DNA of 64,000 bases from positions 434,001-498,000 of the forward strand of contig NZ_CP117449.1 of NCBI RefSeq assembly GCF_030687835.1, read 5' to 3'. The translations under genes and the position numbers were made by a program. The notes beneath the pieces are model-generated. The model had not been told where the DNA came from, did no database searches, and was given only the letters and a program-made list of their open reading frames with translations. Each line of letters opens with the position of its first letter. Within the stretch, counting starts at the first letter, position 1. Source of the DNA: Pseudomonas hefeiensis. Its GTDB lineage: Bacteria; Pseudomonadota; Gammaproteobacteria; Pseudomonadales; Pseudomonadaceae. Below, piece by piece: positions 1 through 7,490 of this stretch.

Positions 1-324
1 CGCCACGGCTTTATCCACAGCAGCGCAGATGGTCGGGTTTTCAAAGAATTCGCCGTCGCGGATCGCTTTGGTCACACGGGTGAAGTCCTGATACACCACG
101 CGGCCCGCGCCGAGGTTCATGTGGCCGACCTCGGAGTTGCCCATCTGTCCGTCGGGCAGGCCAACGTCCATGCCGCTGCCGGAGATCAGGCCGTTCGGCA
201 CGGTGGCCCCCAGACGGTCCAGCACAGGCTTGCGGGCCGCGTACACGGCATTGGATTCGTGGCTGTCACTGTGACCGAAGCCGTCGAGAATCATCAGGAC
301 CAAAGGTTTAGGCGTGGTAGTCAT
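1..324 (-). CDS. gpmI: 2,3-bisphosphoglycerate-independent phosphoglycerate mutase, N-terminal part
   Basis: Cytosolic glycolytic/gluconeogenic enzyme that interconverts 3- and 2-phosphoglycerate with two Mn ions. Only about 108 N-terminal residues lie in the window; the gene runs off the left edge. The start (ATG at 322-324) opens with [20 protein letters not shown], which holds the metal-binding Asp of the alkaline-phosphatase superfamily (LMILDGFG), followed by the [20 protein letters not shown] segment with the phosphoserine nucleophile (NSEVGH). It is transcribed away from the rhodanese gene, so the gap at 325-476 must hold two divergent promoters. The identification is secure. Confidence 0.95.
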   Translation of the reverse strand, partial: MTTTPKPLVLMILDGFGHSDSHESNAVYAARKPVLDRLGATVPNGLISGSGMDVGLPDGQMGNSEVGHMNLGAGRVVYQDFTRVTKAIRDGEFFENPTICAAVDKAVA

Positions 325-476
325 GGAATCCACTCGTGGCTGATTAAAAGAAGGCGATGGAAAAGGGACGGGCAGTTTAAAGGTAAGTTCCGGTGCCGTC
401 ACCGCCGGGCGGGGTTTGGCCGACCTTGTGTGCTGTGTATACTGGCCGACATTTTAACGCCCTGGAACCTCCTTCG

Positions 477-890
477 ATGGTTGCTCACCTGATTGAATTT
501 GCCACTAACCACTACCTTCTCGTCGGTATCTTCGTCGTACTGCTGGCGTTGCTGGTTGCCCATACGATGCAGGGCGGCGGCCGCAGCCTCAGTACTGGCG
601 AGCTGACGGCACTGGTCAACAAGGACACCGGCGTGGTGGTAGACATCCGCCCGAGCAAGGATTACGCCGCTGGTCACATTGTCGGCGCGGTGAACATTCC
701 TCAGGACAAACTGATCGCCCGTATCGGTGAACTGGAAAAGCACAAAGCCAAGACGCTGATCCTGGTGGATGCCCAGGGCCAGCACGCAGGCACTCATGCC
801 CGTGAACTGATGAAGTCCGGCTTTACCGCCGCCAAGCTGTCTGGTGGCGTTGCAAGCTGGAAAGCCGACAATCTGCCCCTGGTGAAGTGA
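477..890 (+). CDS. membrane-anchored rhodanese-like domain protein
   Basis: 137 residues. One hydrophobic segment (about residues 13-30, YLLVGIFVVLLALLVAH) anchors the protein, and a rhodanese homology domain follows (VVVDIRPSKDYAAGHIVGAVNIP, then LSGGVASWKADNLPLVK). The loop where active rhodaneses carry the persulfide-forming Cys reads VDAQGQHAGTHA and has no Cys, so classical sulfurtransferase activity is unlikely. I chose ATG 477 because translation from there begins just before the membrane segment; the upstream in-frame ATG at 393 would add 28 low-complexity residues in front of it. The gene ends 1 bp before grxC and is probably co-transcribed with grxC and secB. The same gene precedes grxC-secB in other pseudomonads (from memory). 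Confidence 0.85.
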   Translation: MVAHLIEFATNHYLLVGIFVVLLALLVAHTMQGGGRSLSTGELTALVNKDTGVVVDIRPSKDYAAGHIVGAVNIPQDKLIARIGELEKHKAKTLILVDAQGQHAGTHARELMKSGFTAAKLSGGVASWKADNLPLVK

Positions 891-891
891 G

Positions 892-1146
892 ATGACCCAC
901 GTCGTTGTCTATTCCAGCGATTACTGCCCCTATTGCTCCCGAGCCAAGTTCCTGCTCAAGAACAAAGGCGTGGCTTTCGAAGAGATCAAGGTCGACGGCA
1001 AGCCGCAACTGCGTGCCGAAATGACTCAAAAGGCCGGACGCACCTCCGTGCCGCAGATCTGGATCGGTAGCACCCACGTGGGCGGTTGCGATGATCTGTT
1101 TGCCCTGGATCGCGCCGGCAAGCTCGATGCGATGCTCAAGGCCTGA
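892..1146 (+). CDS. grxC: glutaredoxin 3 (GrxC)
   Basis: 84-residue class I glutaredoxin, a cytosolic glutathione-dependent thiol reductase. The redox motif CPYC is at residues 12-15 (SSDYCPYCSRAKFLL), the cis-Pro motif is TSVPQIWIG, and the glutathione-binding GGCDD follows, all in the expected order and at the usual length for the family. It sits 1 bp after the rhodanese-like gene and 38 bp before secB, the conserved grxC-secB pairing of gamma-proteobacteria. Confidence 0.95.
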   Translation: MTHVVVYSSDYCPYCSRAKFLLKNKGVAFEEIKVDGKPQLRAEMTQKAGRTSVPQIWIGSTHVGGCDDLFALDRAGKLDAMLKA

Positions 1147-1184
1147 ATTCCCTACTAAGAACCTGAAAGTAAGAAGGATCTGCG

Positions 1185-1667
1185 ATGACTGACCAACAGA
1201 ACACAGCTGCCAGCGAAGAAGAAACCGCACCGCAATTCTCCTTGCAGCGCATTTACGTACGTGACCTGTCCTTCGAAGCCCCGAAAAGCCCGGCGATCTT
1301 TCGCCAGCAGTGGGAACCTAGCGTCGGCCTGGATCTGAACACCCGCCAGAAAGCCCTGGAAGATGACTTCCACGAAGTGGTGCTGACCCTGTCGGTCACC
1401 GTGAAGAACGGTGACGAAGTGGCATTCATTGCCGAAGTGCAGCAGGCCGGGATCTTCCTGATCAAGAACCTGGATGCCGCTTCGATGAGCCACACCCTGG
1501 GTGCGTTCTGCCCGAACATTCTGTTCCCGTACGCCCGCGAAACCCTCGACAGCCTGGTGACCCGCGGTTCGTTCCCGGCCCTGATGCTGGCCCCGGTGAA
1601 CTTCGATGCCTTGTATGCGCAAGAACTGCAGCGCATGCAACAAGAAGGCGCCGCAACCGTTCAGTAA
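1185..1667 (+). CDS. secB: protein-export chaperone SecB
   Basis: 160 residues, typical of SecB. This tetrameric cytosolic chaperone holds preproteins unfolded and passes them to SecA for Sec translocation. Family landmarks are visible: the acidic N-terminus, [19 protein letters not shown] near the start, the central [18 protein letters not shown] strand region, and [23 protein letters not shown], which contains the strongly conserved SecB signature. A Shine-Dalgarno-like AGAAGGA precedes ATG 1185. It is the last gene of the rhodanese-grxC-secB unit and is followed by a large hairpin that also serves convergent trmL. Confidence 0.97.
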   Translation: MTDQQNTAASEEETAPQFSLQRIYVRDLSFEAPKSPAIFRQQWEPSVGLDLNTRQKALEDDFHEVVLTLSVTVKNGDEVAFIAEVQQAGIFLIKNLDAASMSHTLGAFCPNILFPYARETLDSLVTRGSFPALMLAPVNFDALYAQELQRMQQEGAATVQ

Positions 1668-1693
1668 GCGGCGCTGCCAGCCCGGCACAAACC

Positions 1694-1749
1694 CTGTGGG
1701 GGCGAGCCCTGTGGGAGCTAACTCAGCTCCCACAGGCTCGCTCCCACAG
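1694..1749. terminator. REP-type hairpin between convergent secB and trmL
   Basis: A nearly perfect inverted repeat with arms of about 24 nt and a very short loop (GTGGGAGCTAACTCAGCTCCCAC at its centre), flanked by REP halves (GTGGGGGCGAGCC / GGCTCGCTCCCAC). It lies between the stops of secB (1667) and trmL (1771) and probably ends both transcripts. There is no long T-run, so it may act through mRNA stabilisation or Rho-dependent termination rather than as a classical intrinsic terminator. Confidence 0.6.
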
Positions 1750-1770
1750 GTGTTTCTGGCTGACAGGGGC

Positions 1771-2226
1771 TCAGGCGAAACCGTTCTGCCGCCAGGCCTC
1801 GTAAACCGCCACTGCCACGGTGTTGGACAGGTTCAGGCTGCGACAGCCCTCGCGCATCGGCAGGCGCAGACGCTGGTCGGCGGGCAGGGCGTCCAGTACC
1901 TCGCCCGGCAGGCCACGGCTTTCCGGGCCGAACAGGAATGCATCGCCGGCGACGAAACGGGCGTCATGAAACGGCCGCGAGCCCTTGGTGGTGAAGGCGA
2001 ACAGTCGCGGATGCCCCAGGCTTTCCAGACAGCTGGCGAGGTCGGCGTGGCGCTGCAGAGTGGCATACTCGTGATAGTCGAGGCCGGCACGGCGCAAGCG
2101 CTTGTCGTCCATCTCGAAGCCCAATGGTTCGATCAAATGCAGGTGGCAGCCGCTGTTGGCGCACAGCCTGATGACGTTGCCGGTGTTCGGCGGAATTTCC
2201 GGTTGAAAAAGGATGACGTGAAACAT
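1771..2226 (-). CDS. trmL: tRNA (cytidine(34)-2'-O)-methyltransferase TrmL
   Basis: 151 residues. This SPOUT-class dimeric methyltransferase 2'-O-methylates the wobble nucleotide of some leucine tRNAs using S-adenosylmethionine. The start MFHVILFQPEIPPNTGNVIR is the family N-terminus, with the NTGNVIRLC motif; the C-terminal trefoil-knot motifs LFGPESRGLP and LNLSNTVAVAVYEAWRQ are intact. Longer readings in the same frame have no homology upstream of MFHV, so ATG 2226 is the start. Its first codon overlaps the start of the divergent gene at 2225, so the two translation starts are superimposed. Confidence 0.95.
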   Translation of the reverse strand: MFHVILFQPEIPPNTGNVIRLCANSGCHLHLIEPLGFEMDDKRLRRAGLDYHEYATLQRHADLASCLESLGHPRLFAFTTKGSRPFHDARFVAGDAFLFGPESRGLPGEVLDALPADQRLRLPMREGCRSLNLSNTVAVAVYEAWRQNGFA

Positions 2227-2665
2227 GCACGGCTCCGCAGATAAAGATGAGCGGCATTCTACGCCGCAAACCGATCGGCGTTCGAAGCTATTGCCTCGGG
2301 TGATGGGGTCTTTGGCGATCTTCGGTCTGATGCTCGGCTTGATGATCGGTCGCCTGACCACGCCCGACCCAAGCGTGCTGCAACAGGTCGAGGTGACCGA
2401 TGGGACGCTGGTGGCCTGGTTCAACAACGAACCCAAGCTGCACGGGGAAATGATCGACGGCTCCGTGGCGCTGTTATTCCAGGCAGAAGGCCGCCCGCAG
2501 AAGGGCCAGCTCAAACTCAACGGCAAGGACGTGAACTGGCGGGTGCGTTTGAGTGACAAGGGGTTGTTGCTGACGCTGGTAGCGGCGCGCTCGTTGCGAG
2601 GGGAGTGGGCGGGTAGCGAGGTCGATGACCGCTGGCGGCTGGAGGTCCGTCTCCAGGAGCAATAA
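2225..2665 (+). CDS. small membrane-anchored hypothetical protein
   Basis: 146 residues that I do not recognise as a named family. A charged N-terminus (about 25 residues) is followed by one membrane segment (VMGSLAIFGLMLGLMIGRL, about residues 26-45) and a soluble domain rich in beta-strand-like sequence (VEVTDGTLVAWFNNEPKL, GQLKLNGKDVNWRVRL). The topology suggests an inner-membrane anchor with a periplasmic domain. The start ATG overlaps the start region of divergent trmL by 2 bp; this arrangement leaves no room for separate upstream promoters, so its promoter must lie inside trmL. It has normal high-GC coding character for the window. Function unknown. Confidence 0.75.
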   Translation: MHGSADKDERHSTPQTDRRSKLLPRVMGSLAIFGLMLGLMIGRLTTPDPSVLQQVEVTDGTLVAWFNNEPKLHGEMIDGSVALLFQAEGRPQKGQLKLNGKDVNWRVRLSDKGLLLTLVAARSLRGEWAGSEVDDRWRLEVRLQEQ

Positions 2666-2850
2666 AAGAGGGAATCCCCGGCCTGCCTGTACCAAGGTCC
2701 CCAAACGGGAGGGCTTGCGCTAAACGCGTGGCCCCGGATGTAAAGAAGGGAAACCTTGACCTGCCTGTATCAAGGCCCCCAAAACAGTGGGCTCGATGAG
2801 CCCGATATAAAATGGGGAATCCCCGGCCTGCCTGTACCAAGGTCCCCGAA
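2664..2850 (+). ncRNA. candidate structured RNA: three imperfect repeats
   Basis: Immediately after the stop at 2665 a motif recurs three times, beginning near 2664, 2742 and 2809. Each copy has an A-rich start, GGGAA, the invariant core CCTGCCTGTA, then CAAGG and a C-run ending in (A/G)AAAC. In copy 2 the core is the 10-nt loop of a perfect 6-bp stem (CCTTGA / TCAAGG). Copies 1 and 2 are each followed by a different hairpin (GGGC..GCCC near 2711-2733; GGGCTC..GAGCCC near 2789-2803). A terminator at 2928-2952 follows. This is consistent with a 3'-UTR-derived or independent small RNA; I do not match it to a known Pseudomonas sRNA and the strand is inferred from the terminator. Confidence 0.45.
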
Positions 2851-2927
2851 ACTGGGTAGTGATTGAGCTATTGCAGGGGGCGTGCCAGTTTTAAATGACT
2901 TGTCACAAAAAGACTGCTGGTGATGCG

Positions 2928-2952
2928 AAAAGCCCCGTATTCCGGGGCTTTT
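2928..2952. terminator. intrinsic terminator (bidirectional)
   Basis: AAAAGCCCCGTATTCCGGGGCTTTT: an 8-9 bp GC-rich stem flanked by A-run and T-run, so it can work in both directions. It ends the transcript that carries the three repeats at 2664-2850. Confidence 0.85.
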
Positions 2953-3060
2953 GCTTTTGTTTGTGCGGTTTTTTTAGAGCGGGGCCGATGGGGTTTGGCT
3001 TGTGATGCATGTGCAATTGCGGTTCGCAGTGCATTGATGCGGTGCATCAAACCTTCAAAA

Positions 3061-3142
3061 GCATCGCGAGCAGGCTCGCTCCCACAAGATAGTCGCAACA
3101 CCGCAAACCTTTGTGGGAGCGAGCCTGCTCGCGATTGGCCTT
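3061..3142. repeat. REP pair (inverted)
   Basis: Two REP palindromes facing each other: CATCGCGAGCAGGCTCGCTCCCAC and GTGGGAGCGAGCCTGCTCGCGAT, separated by about 30 nt. It lies just downstream of the ntrC stop. This is the standard Pseudomonas REP doublet, and can form one long hairpin. Confidence 0.9.
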
Positions 3143-3172
3143 CAAGATCAGCGAAGACCTAAAGACTGTTTT

Positions 3173-4609
3173 TCAACCCTCATCCCCTTCCTCGTCATCC
3201 CCGCCATCAACCTTCATTCCCAATTCCTTGATCTTGCGGGTCAAGGTATTGCGGCCCCAGCCCAGCAGCACGGCGGCGTCGCGGCGGCGGCCGGCGGTGT
3301 GCTTGAGGGCCGTCTCGATCATGATGCGTTCGAAACTTGGTACGGCGCTGTCCAGCAGGTTCGATTGGCCGCGGGCCAGGGCCTGGTCGGCCCACTGGCG
3401 AAGGGCCTGTTCCCAATTGGTCACCGGAGCCGAGTCCTGAGGCAGGCTCAGCAGTTCCGGCGGCAGATCGCTGATGTGCACTTCGCGACCGGACGCCATC
3501 ACCGTGATCCACCGGCAGGTGTTCTCCAGTTGGCGCACGTTGCCGGGCCAAGGCAGGTTCTTGAGGTATTCCTCGGTTTCGCTCTTGAGCAGCTTGGGCT
3601 CCACCGCCAGCTCCTGGGCGGCGCGGCTGAGGAAGTGCCGGGCCAGGGTCGGGATGTCTTCGCGACGGTCCGCCATGCGTGGGATATGAATGCGGATCAC
3701 GTTCAGGCGATGGAACAAGTCTTCACGGAATTTTCCCGCGTGGACCAGGGTTTCCAGGTTCTGGTGGGTGGCGGCGATGATGCGTACATCGACCTTGACC
3801 GGGGTATGGCCGCCCACCCGATAGAACTCGCCGTCCGCCAGCACGCGCAACAGCCGGGTCTGAGTGTCGGCCGGCATGTCGCCGATTTCGTCGAGGAACA
3901 AGGTACCGCCGTCGGCTTGTTCGAAGCGTCCGCGCCGCAGGTTGGCCGCGCCGGTGAACGCACCTTTCTCGTGGCCGAACAACTCGGACTCCATCAGGTC
4001 CTTGGGGATCGCCGCCATGTTCAGTGCGATGAACGGTGATGCCGCCCGTGGACTGTGGCGGTGCAGGGCATGGGCGACCAGTTCTTTACCGGTGCCCGAT
4101 TCGCCGTTGATCAGCACGGTGATATTGGAGTGGCTCAAGCGCCCAATGGCGCGAAACACTTCCTGCATCGCCGGCGCTTCGCCGATGATTTCCGGGGTGC
4201 GGGCCAGCGCCGGCACCTCCTCCATACCCTGTTGTTCCTGGGCGTGCTGGTTGGCGCGCTTGACCAGTGACACCGCTTCGTCAACGTCGAACGGCTTGGG
4301 CAGGTATTCGAAGGCGCCGCCCTGGTAGGACGCCACCGCGCTGTCCAGGTCTGAGTGGGCGGTCATGATGATCACTGGCAGCCGGGGGTGCTGCTCGCGA
4401 ATCCGCGCCAGCAGGTCCAGGCCGCTGGCGCCGGGCATGCGGATGTCGGAGATGATGACGTCCGGTTGCTGACGGGCCAGGCGGCTCATCACCCCATCGG
4501 CGCTGTCGAAGCTCTGGGTGGTCATGCCTTCCTGTTGCAAGGCTTTTTCCAGGACCCAACGGATAGAACGGTCGTCATCGACGATCCACACGGTTTCACT
4601 ACGGCTCAT
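3173..4609 (-). CDS. ntrC: nitrogen regulation response regulator NtrC
   Basis: 478 residues, standard length. Order: receiver domain (1-120) with the acidic pocket VDDD and phospho-acceptor Asp55 in VIISDIRMPG; AAA+ sigma54-activation domain with Walker A GESGTGKE, the sigma54-contacting GAFTGA loop (HEKGAFTGA) and R-finger region; C-terminal Fis-type helix-turn-helix (RRDAAVLLGWGRNTLTRKIKELG). Phosphorylated by NtrB under nitrogen limitation, it activates sigma54 promoters such as glnA at 11172. The first bases overlap the end of ntrB by 4 bp, so the two are translationally coupled. Confidence 0.98.
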   Translation of the reverse strand: MSRSETVWIVDDDRSIRWVLEKALQQEGMTTQSFDSADGVMSRLARQQPDVIISDIRMPGASGLDLLARIREQHPRLPVIIMTAHSDLDSAVASYQGGAFEYLPKPFDVDEAVSLVKRANQHAQEQQGMEEVPALARTPEIIGEAPAMQEVFRAIGRLSHSNITVLINGESGTGKELVAHALHRHSPRAASPFIALNMAAIPKDLMESELFGHEKGAFTGAANLRRGRFEQADGGTLFLDEIGDMPADTQTRLLRVLADGEFYRVGGHTPVKVDVRIIAATHQNLETLVHAGKFREDLFHRLNVIRIHIPRMADRREDIPTLARHFLSRAAQELAVEPKLLKSETEEYLKNLPWPGNVRQLENTCRWITVMASGREVHISDLPPELLSLPQDSAPVTNWEQALRQWADQALARGQSNLLDSAVPSFERIMIETALKHTAGRRRDAAVLLGWGRNTLTRKIKELGMKVDGGDDEEGDEG

Positions 4610-5691
4610 GTCGATGTGGCTCCTTGTTCCAGTGGCAGGAAGATCGAAAAGGTGGTGTGGCCGGGGTGGCTCTCACATTCGATCAAGCCCTGATGCTGAC
4701 TGATGATGTTCTGGGTAATGGACAGGCCCAGCCCGGTACCGTCCGGGCGGCCGCTGACCATGGGAAAGAAGATGGTTTCCTGCAACTCCGTGGGAATGCC
4801 CGGACCGTTGTCGATGATTTCGATCTTGGTCACCAGACGGTGGCGCACGTGGCCGATGGTGAACTGGCGCATGGCGCGGGTGCGCAGGCTGATACGGCCC
4901 AGGCGCAGCTCGTTCTGGCTGCTGATGGCCTGCATGGCATTGCGCACGATGTTCAGCACCGCCTGGATCATCTGTTCGCGGTCGATCAATACATCGGGAA
5001 TGCTCGGGTCGTAGTCGCGCACCAAGGTGATGCACCCCTGGCTCTCGGCTTCCACCAGGCTGCTGACGCGCTCCAGTACCTCGTGGACATTGCACATCGC
5101 CAGGGACGGCAGCTTGTTGGAGCCGAGCATGCGATCCACCAGATTGCGCAAGCGGTCGGCTTCTTCAATGATGACGTTGGTGTAGTCCTTGAGGCTTTCT
5201 TCCGGCAGTTCCCGGGCCAGCAGTTGCGCGGCGCCGCGAATCCCGCCGAGGGGGTTCTTGATCTCATGGGCCAGGCCGCGCACCAGCATCTTGCTGGTTT
5301 CCTGCTTGGACAACTGGGCTTCTTCCTTGGTGATGCGCAGCAGCCGATCACGCGGATGCACCTCCAGCAGCAACAGCGTGGCACCGTTGTTCAGGATCGG
5401 TGTTACCGCGTAATCCACCGTCAGGGTCTGGCCGGTCAGGGCGGTGAGCATCGCTTCGCGTTTGGTGAACGGATGCGCCTGTTCCACGGCTTGACGCAAG
5501 GAGTTGAGCGCCTCGGCCGATTCGGTGAACAGCTCGCTGATGAACTGCCCGTGGCTGCGCTGGCCGCTGACAGCCAGCAGCATCTCCGCTGCCGGGTTCA
5601 TGTACTCAAGGCGCAATTGGGCATCGAGCAGGATGGTAGCGGTGGTGAGGTTGTCGAGTAGCAAGCGGTGTAGTGCGTCGCTAATGGTCAT
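4606..5691 (-). CDS. ntrB: nitrogen regulation sensor histidine kinase NtrB
   Basis: 361 residues. Cytosolic kinase/phosphatase that, with PII, sets NtrC phosphorylation. It has an N-terminal PAS domain (LLLDNLTTATILLDAQLRLE...), then the dimerisation/phospho-acceptor helix with the H-box GLAHEIKNPLGGIRGA, the N-box NIVRNAMQA, the G1-box DNGPGIP and GRPDGTGLGLSI. I place the start at ATG 5691 (MTISDALHRLLLDNL), which matches NtrB family length; the open frame continues upstream to 5898 without homology. It overlaps ntrC by 4 bp. An NtrC-type site sits upstream at 5891. Confidence 0.97.
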   Translation of the reverse strand: MTISDALHRLLLDNLTTATILLDAQLRLEYMNPAAEMLLAVSGQRSHGQFISELFTESAEALNSLRQAVEQAHPFTKREAMLTALTGQTLTVDYAVTPILNNGATLLLLEVHPRDRLLRITKEEAQLSKQETSKMLVRGLAHEIKNPLGGIRGAAQLLARELPEESLKDYTNVIIEEADRLRNLVDRMLGSNKLPSLAMCNVHEVLERVSSLVEAESQGCITLVRDYDPSIPDVLIDREQMIQAVLNIVRNAMQAISSQNELRLGRISLRTRAMRQFTIGHVRHRLVTKIEIIDNGPGIPTELQETIFFPMVSGRPDGTGLGLSITQNIISQHQGLIECESHPGHTTFSIFLPLEQGATST

Positions 5692-5890
5692 CAGGACCTC
5701 TTTTGGAGCGTAAGCAAGCACGCGTATGACGCGCCGGTACAAGGAAAATGCAAAAACCAAACCAAGGCTCCGAAAAGAAGCGTTTAGAGCCTCAAACGAA
5801 CCTTTTCCGCCCGATCGCGTGGCGTTCTGCCAGCTTTTTCGGGTACTTTCGAACCAAAATGGGCTGGAATTTGAGTAGGGTGCAGACACT

Positions 5891-5907
5891 TGCACCAATA
5901 TAGTGCG
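5891..5907. promoter_or_regulatory. NtrC-type binding site upstream of ntrBC
   Basis: TGCACCAATATAGTGCG matches the dyad TGCAC-N7-GTGCA expected for NtrC (9 of the 10 dyad positions). It lies 200 bp upstream of the ntrB start, in the gap between ntrB and the DUF4124 gene, and suggests autoregulation of ntrBC. I could not see a convincing sigma54 -24/-12 element between it and ntrB. Confidence 0.55.
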
Positions 5908-5922
5908 CCATCCGGGAGGGCG

Positions 5923-6546
5923 TTAGAAGAACGGCAGGATGCTGCTTTGCTCTTCAGCCGGCTTATCGGCGAGGGGGCATTCGGGACGCTGGCCGTAATC
6001 GGCTGTGGCGCAGGGTTTGATGCGGCGTTTTTGCGCCAGGGAAATGCGCTGCATGTGGAAGGGTTGGTTGGCGGTGCGTTCGACGATACGGCCCTGCTCA
6101 TCGAGGATCTCTACCGCCAGATGATGGCTGCCTCGATCGATGTTGCTCAGCGCGAACACTGGGCTGGGCCCCGGTTCGCCAGTGGGGTTGCCGTCCAGTA
6201 GCAGGCGGTAGCGGTGGCCTTTTTGCAAACCGGGTTCGCTGGTGACAGTGACGATCAGTTCCCCTGCTGTACTGCGTATCGTGGCATCCGGTTCGGGGAT
6301 CAGCAGCCGCAGCATTTCGTAACGGAACATTGGATCGGGTTTTTCTGCAGGCGCCGGCGCCGAGGCTGCGCCGGGGGGCGGTGTCGCCATCCGGTTGGCG
6401 GGTGGCAGTTGCACTTTTTGGGCGTTGCCGGGACGCGGTTGATCGGTGAAGACGCGATTGCCCTGAGCGTCGATGTAGGTATAGATCTGCGCCAACCCCG
6501 GCAGCGTGGCCAGAGACAGGCACAGCGCGAGCAGCCAGCGGATCAT
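5923..6546 (-). CDS. DUF4124 domain-containing secreted protein (second of pair)
   Basis: 207 residues with a Sec signal peptide (MIRWLLALCLSLATLPGLAQ) and an N-terminal DUF4124 domain (IYTYIDAQGNRVFTDQPRPG), a short beta-rich periplasmic domain whose biochemical role is not known. A C-terminal module (DATIRSTAGELIVTVTSEPGLQKG..., YRLLLDGNPTG) resembles immunoglobulin-like folds. It overlaps the upstream paralogue by 4 bp (6543-6546) and the two share domain order, so they arose by duplication and form one operon. A Cys pair near the C-terminus (KPCATADYGQRPECPLAD) may make a disulfide. Confidence 0.85.
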   Translation of the reverse strand: MIRWLLALCLSLATLPGLAQIYTYIDAQGNRVFTDQPRPGNAQKVQLPPANRMATPPPGAASAPAPAEKPDPMFRYEMLRLLIPEPDATIRSTAGELIVTVTSEPGLQKGHRYRLLLDGNPTGEPGPSPVFALSNIDRGSHHLAVEILDEQGRIVERTANQPFHMQRISLAQKRRIKPCATADYGQRPECPLADKPAEEQSSILPFF

Positions 6547-7061
6547 GGACGATGAACCCGTTGCACCGTGAAGATGACGGTTTCGCTCTGTTGCACAAGA
6601 TGTTCGCCATCGATGACCTGCACCGCCAGGCTGTGCTCGCCCCGGTCGATATTGACCAATTGCAGGCGCGGTACATTGCTCGGCTGGCCATAGGGCTGGC
6701 CGTCCAGCAACAACCTGAACAGATGAGGACTTTGCAGGCGCGGCCGAGCCAGGACGCCAACGGTAAAGGTGCCGTTGTTGGCGCGCAGGGCCTCTTCGCT
6801 GGGGATGTCCGTCAATTCCAGGGTTTCGTAGGCATCGGCTGATTCGTCGTGGGTCGAGGCGGGTGTGGGTACATCCGTCGTGGCCGGGGGCTGCGGTTCG
6901 ACGCTGTTGAGCGGCGGCAGGTCCACCGCCTGGGCCGGCACGCCATCAGGCGGCTGGTTGCTATAGGCGGTGTTGCCGTCGGCGTCGGTGTATTTGTAGA
7001 TCTGTGCGGCGGCTGGCAGTGACAACAGCAACAACAGAATTCCTGGAAAACCACGACCCAT
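6543..7061 (-). CDS. DUF4124 domain-containing secreted protein (first of pair)
   Basis: 172 residues from ATG 7061. Signal peptide GRGFPGILLLLLSLPAAAQ, then DUF4124 (IYKYTDADGNTAYSNQPPDG), a Pro/Thr linker (about residues 55-75) and the same C-terminal module as its neighbour (NNGTFTVGVLARPRLQSPHLFRLLLDGQPYG, LVNIDRGEHSLAVQVIDG). The frame stays open upstream through REP sequence to 7442, which I reject as non-coding because the signal peptide begins at 7061. Function unknown; envelope location inferred. Confidence 0.82.
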   Translation of the reverse strand: MGRGFPGILLLLLSLPAAAQIYKYTDADGNTAYSNQPPDGVPAQAVDLPPLNSVEPQPPATTDVPTPASTHDESADAYETLELTDIPSEEALRANNGTFTVGVLARPRLQSPHLFRLLLDGQPYGQPSNVPRLQLVNIDRGEHSLAVQVIDGEHLVQQSETVIFTVQRVHRP

Positions 7062-7185
7062 AAAATCAACCGAAAACCAAAAGTGTTGGATTGCAGCATA
7101 GGTCAGGGGAGGCGCTTGGCCCAAGTTGTTGCACGCAATCCCTTGGGGAGCCGTGTCACAGCCTCCTGGCTCGACACTGGACCCC

Positions 7186-7458
7186 TGTGGGAGCGGGCTT
7201 GCTCGCGAAAGCGGAGTGTCAGTCACTGGAGTGCTGGATGTGCCGGCCCCTTCGCGAGCAAGCCCGCTCCCACATTGGAGTTGCGGTGTCCGCAGCCTCC
7301 AGGTTCGACACCCTCCTGTGGGAGCGAGCCTGCTCGCGAAGGCAGTTTGTCGGTCACTGAGATGTTGGCTGTGCCGGCCCCTTCGCGAGCAAGCCCTCTC
7401 CCACATTGGAGTTGCGGTGTCCGCAGCCTCCAGGTTCGACACTTCCCCCCTGTGGGAG
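7186..7458. repeat. REP array, left part (units 1, 2 and first half of unit 3)
   Basis: Tandem units of about 131-134 bp begin at 7186, 7317 and 7451. Each unit has a forward REP (TGTGGGAGCGGGCTTGCTCGCG or the CGAGCC variant), about 35 nt of spacer, an inverted REP, then a spacer containing ATTGGAGTTGCGGTGTCCGC. Unit 3 stops after TGTGGGAG at 7458, where the IS110-family element begins; its other half resumes at 8628. The array continues on the far side with units at 8753 and 8887. Confidence 0.9.
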
Positions 7459-7461
7459 ATT

Positions 7462-7490
7462 CTATGTTGCAGGGCAACCCTGCAACATAG
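7462..7490. repeat. perfect 13-bp inverted repeat at the IS end
   Basis: CTATGTTGCAGGG and CCCTGCAACATAG separated by CAA. It includes the TAG stop of the transposase and its last codons (LQGCPAT). It could be a transcription terminator for the transposase mRNA, a recognition element of the IS right end, or both. Confidence 0.85.

Noticed and set aside
121..492. 123-codon plus-strand frame opposite gpmI
   Set aside because: Antisense to the conserved start of gpmI and reads into the divergent promoter gap; no ribosome site or recognisable product.
4606..5898. Longer start for ntrB
   Set aside because: Residues before MTISDALHRLL have no homology and run into the regulatory region with the NtrC site.
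7083..7490. Several open frames through the REP array (also 8471-8938 and 53839-54251)
   Set aside because: Their translated residues (for example ERACSR and SRASPLP) are products of the repeated REP sequence in various frames; no ribosome sites or homologues are expected.
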